A DNA stretch of 7,265 nucleotides from Treponema sp. (GTDB lineage Bacteria; Spirochaetota; Spirochaetia; Treponematales; Breznakiellaceae), in assembly GCA_031263435.1 (NCBI GenBank), contig JAISFT010000088.1:1-7265 (forward strand), in the 5' to 3' direction. Made by a program: the position numbers and the translations under genes. Numbering within the stretch: the first letter of the stretch is position 1; each line of letters begins with the position of its first letter. This document shows, piece after piece, positions 1 to 6,351 of the stretch. The notes under the pieces are model-generated. The model had not been told where the DNA came from. It saw only the letters and a list, made by a program, of their open reading frames with translations, and ran no database searches.

Positions 1-3
1 AAA

Positions 4-279
4 ACAAAATGTTAATATGCCGTACCGGAATTATAAGGGGGGGCCCGCTACCACGGACAATCTGCCCGTAGCCGGGCCGGGGGGCGGGTAACCCGCGCGC
101 CTTCCCCCCCCCCCGCGGCACAGTATCCAGCGGCCCCGCCGCCCCCCGCCCCGCGCCCCCCCCCCCCGGGGGGGGCGCCCCCCCCCGGGGCGCCCCCCCC
201 CCCCGGCCCGGCTACGGGCAGATTGTCCGTGGTAGCGGGCCCCCCCTTATAATTCCGGTACGGCATATTAACATTTTGT
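4..279. repeat. perfect 81-bp inverted repeat (giant hairpin or fold-back artefact)
   Basis: Positions 4-84 are the exact reverse complement of 199-279 (paired positions sum to 283). Pairing fails at 3/280 and at 85/198. The arms carry ordinary mixed sequence (for example CCGGAATTATAAGG and GGGCAGATTGTCCG) as well as a G7/C7 run, so the match is not a by-product of low complexity. The right arm runs into the first codons of the methyltransferase reading frame, so the arm holds that gene's natural upstream region and the left arm is its mirror copy. A perfect 81-bp palindrome is unstable in living cells. Together with the homopolymer spacer and the position at the window edge, this favours a fold-back read or assembly artefact. 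A genuine hairpin cannot be excluded. Confidence 0.9.
85..198. other. homopolymer-rich GC spacer inside the inverted repeat
   Basis: This 114-base stretch is almost all G and C, with repeated runs of 8-13 identical bases (C runs around 113-124, 158-169 and 192-204). A few mixed words remain, such as CACAGTATCCAG at 119-130. It resembles no gene or known element, and reading frames through it encode only Gly/Pro/Ala/Arg runs. It looks like low-quality consensus at the turn of a fold-back. The alternative is a genuinely hard-to-sequence G/C tract. Confidence 0.6.
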
Positions 280-1583
280 GTTATACTGTCCTGGTGGAAA
301 CGGAAAAAACGGCGGTTCCGGGGAAACCGGATGAGGGGGCCTACTGTGCTGCGGCTCTGTGCGCGGTGGGCGCGGAGCGGGTTGTTTCCCGGGAACTGCG
401 GAAACTTGGCCTGGGGGTGGAGGAATCGGGCTTTGGCAGGGTCCGGTTCCGGGCGGACCTGGCGGGGCTTTACCGGGCGCTTATGGCTCTGCGGGCGGCG
501 GACCGGGTTCTGCTGGAGGCGGGGTACTTTGAGGCGGGGGATTTTGACGCCCTGTTCGAGGGGGTCCGCTTGGCGGTCTGGGAAGGGTATATCCCCCGGG
601 GCATGGGGCTTGTGGTGGAAAAGGTGCGGAGCAGCCGCTCGGCCCTGAAGGCGGAGACGAGTATTCAGGCGGTGGTTCACAAGGCTGCGGCGGAACGGCT
701 CTGCGGGGTCTATGGGATAAACCGGCTGCCCACGGAAGGGAAGGCGGCGCATCTGCGGGTCTATATCGACAAGGATCGGGTTTCCCTGCTGCTGGACCTG
801 AGCGGGGAGCCGCTGTTCAAGCGGGGGTATCGTCCGCAGGGCGGGGCGGCCCCCTTAAGGGAAACGACCGCGGCCGCGCTGCTGCAGTTGTCGCTGTGGC
901 GGCGCAAATTTCCCCTCTACGATCCGTTCTGCGGATCCGGGACGATTCTGGCGGAGGCGGCCCTGTACGCCTGGGATGCGGCCCCCGGTTTGGGACGGCG
1001 CTTTGCGCTGGCCGACCTTTTGATTGCCAGTCCGGACCTGGAAGAATCGGTCCGCACCGAACTGCTGGGCCGGGTGAATTTTGAACATAACATCCGTATC
1101 GGCGGCAGCGACCGGGACCCCCGGATGGTCTCCCTGGCGGCGGCGGCCCTGGGGCGGGCACGGGATCTGGCCCTGGGCAGGATGACCGGGATAAACGGGG
1201 TGAATGGGATGAACGAAACGGCTGGGATGGGGACCGGGCAGCGGGGGATGCCGGAACTGCCGGAGCTGCGCTGTCTTCCCATGGAGGAGGCCTCTTCGCC
1301 GTTTGGCGCTAGGCTTGGGGAGGGGGACCCCGCCGGAAGGGGGGACCCCGCTGGTTTTATTATTACCAACCCACCCTACGGCAAGCGCCTGGGGGAACCG
1401 GCGGATGCGGAGGCCTGCTATGCCGCCATGCCTGCGCTGGGGCGGGGTTTTCCCGGATGGAAGCTGGCGGTGATCACCGCCTATCCGGGTTTTGAATCCT
1501 TTTACGGCCGTCCTGCGAATTCCTGTCAGGAAATAACCAACGGGGCGATGCAGGCGTATTTTTTTCAGTATCTGAATTTATAG
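276..1583 (+). CDS. THUMP-domain class I SAM-dependent rRNA methyltransferase (YpsC / RlmL N-half type)
   Basis: Predicted to transfer a methyl group from S-adenosylmethionine to the exocyclic N2 of a guanine in 23S rRNA, as described for the RlmL half of E. coli RlmKL. It is a cytoplasmic enzyme. The N-terminus (about residues 20-170) matches a THUMP RNA-binding region. The family signature KRGYRPQGGAAPLRET lies at 182-197, SAM motif I DPFCGSGT at 216-223, GGSDRD at 276-281, and catalytic NPPYGKRLG at 365-373. At 435 residues it is somewhat longer than usual single-domain homologues. The excess includes a Gly/Met/Asn-rich insert (about 303-327) and a repeated GDPAG (about 345-356) before NPPY. 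The start is uncertain: TTG 276 lies inside the inverted repeat, GTG 294 is an alternative, neither has a clear Shine-Dalgarno, and homology begins near residue 21. A TetR gene follows after 17 bases, probably in the same operon. Confidence 0.9.
   Translation: MCYTVLVETEKTAVPGKPDEGAYCAAALCAVGAERVVSRELRKLGLGVEESGFGRVRFRADLAGLYRALMALRAADRVLLEAGYFEAGDFDALFEGVRLAVWEGYIPRGMGLVVEKVRSSRSALKAETSIQAVVHKAAAERLCGVYGINRLPTEGKAAHLRVYIDKDRVSLLLDLSGEPLFKRGYRPQGGAAPLRETTAAALLQLSLWRRKFPLYDPFCGSGTILAEAALYAWDAAPGLGRRFALADLLIASPDLEESVRTELLGRVNFEHNIRIGGSDRDPRMVSLAAAALGRARDLALGRMTGINGVNGMNETAGMGTGQRGMPELPELRCLPMEEASSPFGARLGEGDPAGRGDPAGFIITNPPYGKRLGEPADAEACYAAMPALGRGFPGWKLAVITAYPGFESFYGRPANSCQEITNGAMQAYFFQYLNL
279..287 (+). 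promoter_or_regulatory. possible extended -10 promoter element
   Basis: TGTTATACT reads as an extended -10 (TG, one base, TATACT). No convincing -35 box lies 16-18 bases upstream. The expected transcription start, about 7 bases downstream, would fall at or next to GTG 294, which would make a leaderless message for the methyltransferase. This is weak: it is one short motif next to a possibly artefactual junction. Confidence 0.22.
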
Positions 1584-1590
1584 GAGGGGG
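1583..1590 (+). promoter_or_regulatory. Shine-Dalgarno of the TetR gene, overlapping the upstream stop codon
   Basis: GGAGGGGG begins on the last base of the methyltransferase TAG stop (1581-1583) and ends 10 bases before ATG 1601. The overlap of stop and ribosome-binding site suggests translational coupling of the two genes and supports ATG 1601 as the start. Confidence 0.7.
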
Positions 1591-1600
1591 TTGGAACGGT

Positions 1601-2212
1601 ATGTCCATTGTCGTAGAGCATGAGAAAAGGCGAAGGGATATATTAAAAAGGGCCCTTGATGTGTTTGTTGATGAGGGCTTTGAGGACGCCACATTCCAGA
1701 AGATCGCCGACCGCTGCGGCATCACCAGGACAACTCTGTACACCTATTTTAAAAATAAAAAGGAAATTTTTAACTACAGCATTAAACAGTTCCTGCTTAC
1801 GGTAGAGGCGGATCTTACCAGGGTCCGTTCCGACGGCAGCCTGAACATGGTAGATAAAATTATCAAGGTTCTTTCCCGGATCATAGAACTGCTGGAAAAA
1901 AACCGCCGCCTGCTTATGGTGATTTTGGACTACCTGCTCCACATATCCGGGAGCAACGGGGATCCGAATTACCGGGTCCGCCGCCGCACACTAAAACTGC
2001 GGCATATTCTGGCAAACATGGTGATCGACGGCATTAAAGCCGGTGAAATAGTAAAAATGAACGTAAAAACCATCGACGATCTTCTGTACCCGCTTATTGA
2101 GTCGGCCATATTCCGCCTGACGGTGCTGAAACAGGAAACCGTGGCGGATCTAAAAAACTCGGCGGCCCTGGCGGTACGGCTGATGGCGGTCAACCGGCAG
2201 ATGGAGGAATAG
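1601..2212 (+). CDS. TetR/AcrR-family transcriptional regulator
   Basis: 203 residues, the normal length for the family. Residues about 10-57 form the TetR DNA-binding domain: helix 1 RDILKRALDVFVDEGFEDAT, then the helix-turn-helix IADRCGITRTTLYTYFKNKKEIF (35-57), with the typical Thr-Leu-Tyr-x-Tyr-Phe-x-Asn-Lys recognition-helix signature. Residues about 60-200 are predicted all-helical and would form the ligand-binding and dimerisation domain. This part is not conserved enough to name a ligand. It is a cytoplasmic, DNA-bound homodimer and most likely a repressor. It lies 17 bases after the methyltransferase with an overlapping ribosome-binding site, so the two are probably co-transcribed. 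It converges on lacZ, but no operator was found that would link it to that gene. Its base composition is less GC-rich than the methyltransferase. Confidence 0.93.
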   Translation: MSIVVEHEKRRRDILKRALDVFVDEGFEDATFQKIADRCGITRTTLYTYFKNKKEIFNYSIKQFLLTVEADLTRVRSDGSLNMVDKIIKVLSRIIELLEKNRRLLMVILDYLLHISGSNGDPNYRVRRRTLKLRHILANMVIDGIKAGEIVKMNVKTIDDLLYPLIESAIFRLTVLKQETVADLKNSAALAVRLMAVNRQMEE

Positions 2213-2251
2213 ACTTGTTCGATAACTTCAGTTATCAAATATCGAACAAGT
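2213..2251. terminator. hairpin between convergent genes (candidate bidirectional terminator)
   Basis: Directly after the TetR stop, ACTTGTTCGATAAC (2213-2226) is followed by loop TTCA, then GTTATC (2231-2236), a 6-base insertion AAATAT (2237-2242) and CGAACAAGT (2243-2251). Without the insertion this is a perfect 14-bp stem. With it, two alternative hairpins compete: an inner 6-bp GATAAC/GTTATC and an outer 12-bp ACTTGTTCGATA/TATCGAACAAGT. Its place between two convergent genes suits a shared terminator, but neither side carries a T tract. A dispersed palindromic repeat is equally possible. Confidence 0.45.
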
Positions 2252-2311
2252 CCAATGACGAACCCCAAGCCTGCGCCATCAACACCATCAACGCCGCCGA
2301 CATACAGCTCT

Positions 2312-5300
2312 TTACAGGCCCCCGATATACAGGCGCATGGTGTACAATCCGGCGCGGACCCGGTATTCATTCCTGGTGTCGGGGCCGCAGGTGGCAGTTC
2401 CCACGCCCCGCTGGGCAACATCAAGGTTCAGCGTAAAACAGCCATTGGGTCCCTTTGTGGTATCCACCAGGTCGCAGGTATGCAGGGCGTTCAGCATATT
2501 CTCCTGGGTGTAGCGCAGGGCGCTCATGTTCAGGGGCGTTGCGCACCAGATGATCAGCGCCTGGGGCTTACCGGCCGCCGCTGAACTGTTCGAACTGTTC
2601 AGCAGGCTAAGGTTCCGCACCAGGCTCCGGTTTCCGTTTTCCTGGGGCATGACGTAGGGGGTCTCCATTTCGGCAACCCGGCGCCGGTAGCGGCCCAGGA
2701 AGGCCCCCGCCAGGCGGTCGGGGTAGGATTCATCCGGGCCCGCGCCAAACCAGGAAATGGTGTCGTAGGCGGCGCTTACCGGCGCGGTAACGCCAACCTT
2801 GGGCAGTTCCGGCAGGGTGGGGTCAAGGTCAAAGGTAAAATCCACAACATAGGGCCTTCCGGCAGCGGGATCCCCCTTTACCAGCACGGCGGTATAAACG
2901 CCGAGCCTGGCATCCCGGTAATGTGCCGCAGCGCCTTTCCCGGCAAGCAGGGTTGCCGTGTAGCGGGATGCGGCCCAGCCTTCCCAGTTTATGGTTTCCG
3001 TCTTTTCATCGGCGGTCCTCATGTGGAGGAGGTCGTAATCCAGCCAGGCGAACATGGCCTTGCCCTGGTAGTAAAACTCCATGCCGGGCTCTCCCCTCAT
3101 GGGAAGGGCGGTCTTGAGGCCGTCATTCTGGGTGGGCGCCCGGAAAAGGGAGGGCCTGAAGGCAGCCGCCAATTCCCCTGCCAGGGGGGCGGCTTCGGGG
3201 GAAAGGAACCTGTGCCCCGAACCTGTTATCACCGGGGCCTGGGGGCTTTCTTTAAGGATGCGTTCGGCCTGACCGATTACATGGCCGGCCTTTGCCCAGG
3301 GGGTATCTTTTTTCAGCTTAAAGTCAAAGTGGAGGTACACCGTGCCGCCCAGGGCCTGGAGATCACATCCCGAAGGCGGCGTCAGGGTAATTTCCGCCGA
3401 CGGTCCGGGGGCCAGTTCCGGCAGGGCGGCGGTCCCGCGGGCCAGCACGGTTTCGGCCTTCAACGATTCTGCGGCCTGCAGAACTACAGAAGGATCGTCC
3501 CGCAGCAGTTTCCATTCAAGGACATAGCCTTCCATGCCGGTAAAATCCTGGCGGTTTTCAACGATAAAGGTCCAGGGCTTCCCGTCCACGTTTTTAAGGC
3601 GCAGCGGCGACTGAACCTGGCGGCATTCGGTCATGCCGGGTTTCAGTCCCTGATCGGGCAGGATAAGACCATCTACGATAAAATCCCGGTCCGAAGGTTC
3701 GTCCCCGAAATCGCCGCCGTATTTCCAGTATTTAACCCCCTCCGGCGTGAACGCCTCAAGACCGTGATCTATCCATTCCCAGATAAACCCACCCTGAAGG
3801 CCGTGGTGGGCTTCGATAGCCTTCCAGTAGTCCGCCAGACTGCCGTTGGAATTCCCCATAGCATGGGAATACTCGATCATGATAAGGGGCCGGTCATCCT
3901 GCCGGTACTTGACGAAATCGGTGATAGTCTCAATCGGGGGATACATGGGGCTGACAATATCGGTAATTTCCCTGCCGCCGTTTAGAATATCCAGGTCCCT
4001 GCCGCTGATGGCCCCCTCGTAATTTACCGGCCGCGAAGGATCAACGCTGTGTATCCATGCAGTCATCATGGCATGGTTAGCGCCGCTGCCGCTTTCGTTC
4101 CCCAGGGACCAGATAATAATTGAGGGGTGGTTCTTATCCCGCTCAACCATGCGCTGTATGCGGGCGGAAAAAGCGTAGCTCCAGCCCGGGTCCCGGCAAA
4201 GCTGGCTGTAGAAGGCGTGGCTTTCCACATTGGCCTCATCCACCAGGTAGATACCGTAGCGGTCGCAGAGATCGTACCAGCGCTCGTCATCGGGATAGTG
4301 GCAGGTTCTGACCGCGTTAAAATTGTGGGTCTTGAGGAGAACAATGTCCTGCTTCATGGCCGCGGTGGAAAGAGTCTTGCCGGTCTTTTCATCATGCTCG
4401 TGCCGGTTGGCGCCTTTTATATACACCATCTTTCCGTTGATCAGCAGTTCCCGCTTCGCTACCTTTACCGTGCGGAAGCCGGTAAGAAAGGCCGTACTTT
4501 CAATATGCCTGCCGTCCCGGCCAAGGCTTACCTGCAGGACGTAGAGATGGGGAGCCTCGTGGGACCAGGGCCGGGGATTGGGCACGACGATTTCCAGCCG
4601 GGCAGTATTGGCGTTTTCCCGGTAATCGGGGGTAAATTCCAGCCGTCCCCTCGCAAGGGGGCCGTCTTTCAGGATCTGCGCGGCAAAAGCCTCCGCGGTG
4701 GAACGGCTTTCCGGAAGGGCAAAGGGGTAGACCGCATATTCAATGACAAAGGGCCCCCCCGGACCCGCCTGCCCCCCCAACCCGGCAGCGGCGGCCGCCA
4801 CCGGCGCCACCGTGTTTCCCGCGGGGCCCTCCGGGAGCTTTCCCCCCAGGCTTACCGTAAGGCTCAGGTTCCCCCGGTCTTGATCATAGGAACCGGGGCA
4901 GGCCCACAGATCCTGTATATACGCTTCGGCGGTGGAGTAGAGAAACACACTGCGGTGAATCCCGCCGTACCACCACTGATCCTGATCCTCCACATAACTC
5001 GCATCCGAATACCGCACTACCTTGATGCAGATAAGGTTTTCCCCTTCTTTCAGAAAGGGGCTGATGTCGTATTCGGAAGGAAGCCGCGTATCCTTGCCCG
5101 CACCGGCAAAACTCCCGTTAAGGTAGATGAAAAAACAACTCTCCGCGGACCCCAGATGCAGAACCGTGCGGCGCCCCTTCCAGCCGGAAGGCAGCGTAAA
5201 GACCCGGCGGTAAAGCCCCGTGGGGTTCCGGTCCGGAGCCTTGGGCGGCAGATTTGGAAAAGGCATCCGCACGTTAGTGTAGTGGGGCTTGTCGTAACCC

Positions 5301-5773
5301 TGACGCGTCCAGGTACCGGGCACCTTAATATCCCCCCAGTTCCCGTCAAGCGCAGCGTCCGCCAGGCCGCCGTTCTTTGCCGGCGTAAACGAAGGCCGCG
5401 CCCAGCCAGGAACCCTGAAGCCGGTAAAACCCGCGCAGTGCCCCCCGCCCCCGGCCTCCCCCAGATAGTCAGCCGCAGGATTATCCAGCAGCTTAAAGGT
5501 CCACAGACCGTCAAGGCTGAAAAAGTTGGGGTTCCCTTCCGGCGCGGGGAACTCGGGCCCCGCCACCGTATCGGCAAGGGCCTCCAGGGGCGAGGAAAAG
5601 GGCAGCAGGGGACTGCGCATGGGCAGCCGGTTATATGCCTGAATTTCAGGATTTTCCCAAACGGGCGGAACGGAAAATATACTCATGCATCCGGTATAAG
5701 CCAAAAAAATCCCCCCCGTCAAGCAAGCCGCCGGCCACCCGCAGTAAGCGCCCAGAGCCTTGCCGCTCTTCAT
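2312..5773 (-). CDS. lacZ: beta-galactosidase, GH2 family, LacZ class (possibly exported)
   Basis: Hydrolyses terminal beta-D-galactosides such as lactose by the retaining GH2 mechanism. From the N-terminus: a LacZ-type start WENPEIQAYNRLPMRSPLLPF at about residue 39, a sugar-binding jelly roll (about 85-280) with EDQDQWWYGGIHR (262-274), an Ig-like domain, a TIM barrel and a complete C-terminal beta domain (about 870-1150, including GPDESYPDR). Active-site features are NRHEHD (456-461, metal-site region), acid/base Glu560 in SLGNESGSG, and nucleophile Glu634 in IEYSHAMGNSNG. Their 74-residue spacing is close to the 76 of E. coli. The length is 1153 against about 1024; extra parts are the leader and an Ala/Gly-rich insert (319-341). 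Start: ATG 5773 gives a signal-peptide-like leader ending Thr-Gly-Cys29 and has AAGAAG upstream. ATG 5686 (Met30) gives a standard cytoplasmic LacZ but lacks a good ribosome-binding site. Confidence 0.95.
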   Translation of the reverse strand: MKSGKALGAYCGWPAACLTGGIFLAYTGCMSIFSVPPVWENPEIQAYNRLPMRSPLLPFSSPLEALADTVAGPEFPAPEGNPNFFSLDGLWTFKLLDNPAADYLGEAGGGGHCAGFTGFRVPGWARPSFTPAKNGGLADAALDGNWGDIKVPGTWTRQGYDKPHYTNVRMPFPNLPPKAPDRNPTGLYRRVFTLPSGWKGRRTVLHLGSAESCFFIYLNGSFAGAGKDTRLPSEYDISPFLKEGENLICIKVVRYSDASYVEDQDQWWYGGIHRSVFLYSTAEAYIQDLWACPGSYDQDRGNLSLTVSLGGKLPEGPAGNTVAPVAAAAAGLGGQAGPGGPFVIEYAVYPFALPESRSTAEAFAAQILKDGPLARGRLEFTPDYRENANTARLEIVVPNPRPWSHEAPHLYVLQVSLGRDGRHIESTAFLTGFRTVKVAKRELLINGKMVYIKGANRHEHDEKTGKTLSTAAMKQDIVLLKTHNFNAVRTCHYPDDERWYDLCDRYGIYLVDEANVESHAFYSQLCRDPGWSYAFSARIQRMVERDKNHPSIIIWSLGNESGSGANHAMMTAWIHSVDPSRPVNYEGAISGRDLDILNGGREITDIVSPMYPPIETITDFVKYRQDDRPLIMIEYSHAMGNSNGSLADYWKAIEAHHGLQGGFIWEWIDHGLEAFTPEGVKYWKYGGDFGDEPSDRDFIVDGLILPDQGLKPGMTECRQVQSPLRLKNVDGKPWTFIVENRQDFTGMEGYVLEWKLLRDDPSVVLQAAESLKAETVLARGTAALPELAPGPSAEITLTPPSGCDLQALGGTVYLHFDFKLKKDTPWAKAGHVIGQAERILKESPQAPVITGSGHRFLSPEAAPLAGELAAAFRPSLFRAPTQNDGLKTALPMRGEPGMEFYYQGKAMFAWLDYDLLHMRTADEKTETINWEGWAASRYTATLLAGKGAAAHYRDARLGVYTAVLVKGDPAAGRPYVVDFTFDLDPTLPELPKVGVTAPVSAAYDTISWFGAGPDESYPDRLAGAFLGRYRRRVAEMETPYVMPQENGNRSLVRNLSLLNSSNSSAAAGKPQALIIWCATPLNMSALRYTQENMLNALHTCDLVDTTKGPNGCFTLNLDVAQRGVGTATCGPDTRNEYRVRAGLYTMRLYIGGL
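5684..5773 (-). other. possible signal peptide / lipoprotein leader of LacZ
   Basis: Residues 1-29 of the longest LacZ reading have a short basic start (Lys2, Lys5), a mostly hydrophobic stretch, and end IFLAYTGC. Gly-Cys at the end resembles a lipobox, but Tyr at -3 is unusual even under the looser rules seen in spirochaetes. Three Cys and a Pro in the core are also atypical. Residue 30 is Met, the probable start of a leaderless LacZ. The reading frame crosses a G7 and a T7 run on the coding strand (5711-5717 and 5703-5709), so a one-base sequencing or slippage change would detach this leader. Confidence 0.35.
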
Positions 5774-5866
5774 TCATAAAATTCTTCTTTTTTTGGGCGC
5801 ATCCCTGCGCCAAGGCGCAGGGACCGGGCTTTGCGGGGTTCCGCTTCGCTCCATTCCCTTCGGGAA

Positions 5867-5892
5867 CGGGGCTGTCCCATAGGACAGCCCCG
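5867..5892. repeat. 11-bp GC hairpin upstream of lacZ
   Basis: CGGGGCTGTCC and GGACAGCCCCG pair perfectly around loop CATA. It lies about 94 bases upstream of the longest LacZ start and would be in its leader if transcription begins further upstream. No T tract follows on either strand. Confidence 0.7.
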
Positions 5893-5913
5893 CCCCTCCA
5901 ATCCCTTGCGCGT

Positions 5914-5945
5914 GTCTTAATCCGCCATCCGTGGCGGATTAAGAC
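5914..5945. repeat. 14-bp hairpin, longest stem of the array
   Basis: GTCTTAATCCGCCA pairs perfectly with TGGCGGATTAAGAC around loop TCCG. Only its right half is repeated in the second tandem unit (6121-6141), so the left half lies outside the duplicated unit and the duplication broke the palindrome. Confidence 0.8.
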
Positions 5946-6120
5946 ATTGGATTTTGCCTGCGGCAAAATCCATCTATCCGCCTTCGGCGGAGAGCCGTAG
6001 TTACAGCGCCATCCATGGCGCCGCCCTTCGGGCGCAATCCGGCATCCATGCCGTTTTTCGCTTTCAGGTTTTTGCTTCGCAAAAACCTGGGAAACCCATT
6101 CGTACCGGCATCCATGCCGG
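5925..6120. repeat. tandem repeat, unit 1 (196 bp)
   Basis: This is the first copy of a head-to-tail duplication. The offset to unit 2 is 196 bases at the start, 195 after a one-base gap near 5999, and 194 at the end. It contains the right half of the 14-bp hairpin, then the TGC, TTC, TCCA, TTC, TCCA, TTC and TCCA hairpins, ending in CCGGCATCCATGCCGG. Its stems are more perfect than those of unit 2. Confidence 0.9.
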
Positions 6121-6314
6121 CCATCCATGGCGGATTAAGACATTGGATTTTGCCTGCGGCAAAATCCATCTCTCCACCTGCGGCGGAGAGCCGTTTTACA
6201 GCGCCATCCATGCCGCCGCCCTTCGGGCGCAATCCGGCATCCCGGCCGTTTTTCGCCATCAGGTTTTTGCTTCGCAAAAAAGTATGAAATCATTGCAGCC
6301 GGCATCCATGCCGG
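6121..6314. repeat. tandem repeat, unit 2 (194 bp)
   Basis: This is the second copy, directly abutting unit 1 and ending in the same 16-base CCGGCATCCATGCCGG (6299-6314). The GGATTTTGCC hairpin is intact (6145-6167). Others have decayed: the 6170-6190 stem has one A-C mismatch and its loop is TGC where unit 1 has TTC, the copy of 6006-6021 has one mismatch, and the 6065-6089 stem is shortened. The one-base indels relative to unit 1 rule out a conserved reading frame. Confidence 0.9.
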
Positions 6315-6326
6315 CTTTCACCTTGA

Positions 6327-6351
6327 GAGTTTGGGGCAAAGCCCCAAACTC
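6327..6351. repeat. 11-bp hairpin after the tandem units
   Basis: GAGTTTGGGGC pairs perfectly with GCCCCAAACTC around loop AAA. It shares neither stem nor loop with the duplicated units. No adjacent gene would use it as a terminator. Confidence 0.65.

Noticed and set aside
4..279. Closed hairpin telomere of a linear replicon
   Set aside because: Tempting if the host is a spirochaete, but the 114-base non-palindromic G/C spacer does not fit a hairpin turn, and no telomere resolvase or telomere motif was recognised.
48..752. 234-residue minus-strand frame through the inverted repeat
   Set aside because: It crosses the homopolymer spacer as Gly/Ala runs and is antisense to the methyltransferase.
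4127..5779. 550-residue open frame on the plus strand opposite lacZ
   Set aside because: It is the antisense shadow of a GC-rich gene: no ribosome-binding site, Arg/Pro/Gly-rich with no recognisable domain, and the minus strand carries an unmistakable LacZ.
6040..6058. Intrinsic terminator (CGGCA-TCCA-TGCCG followed by T5)
   Set aside because: The shape fits, but the stem is only 5 bp and no plus-strand gene lies upstream. It is better read as one member of the palindrome array.
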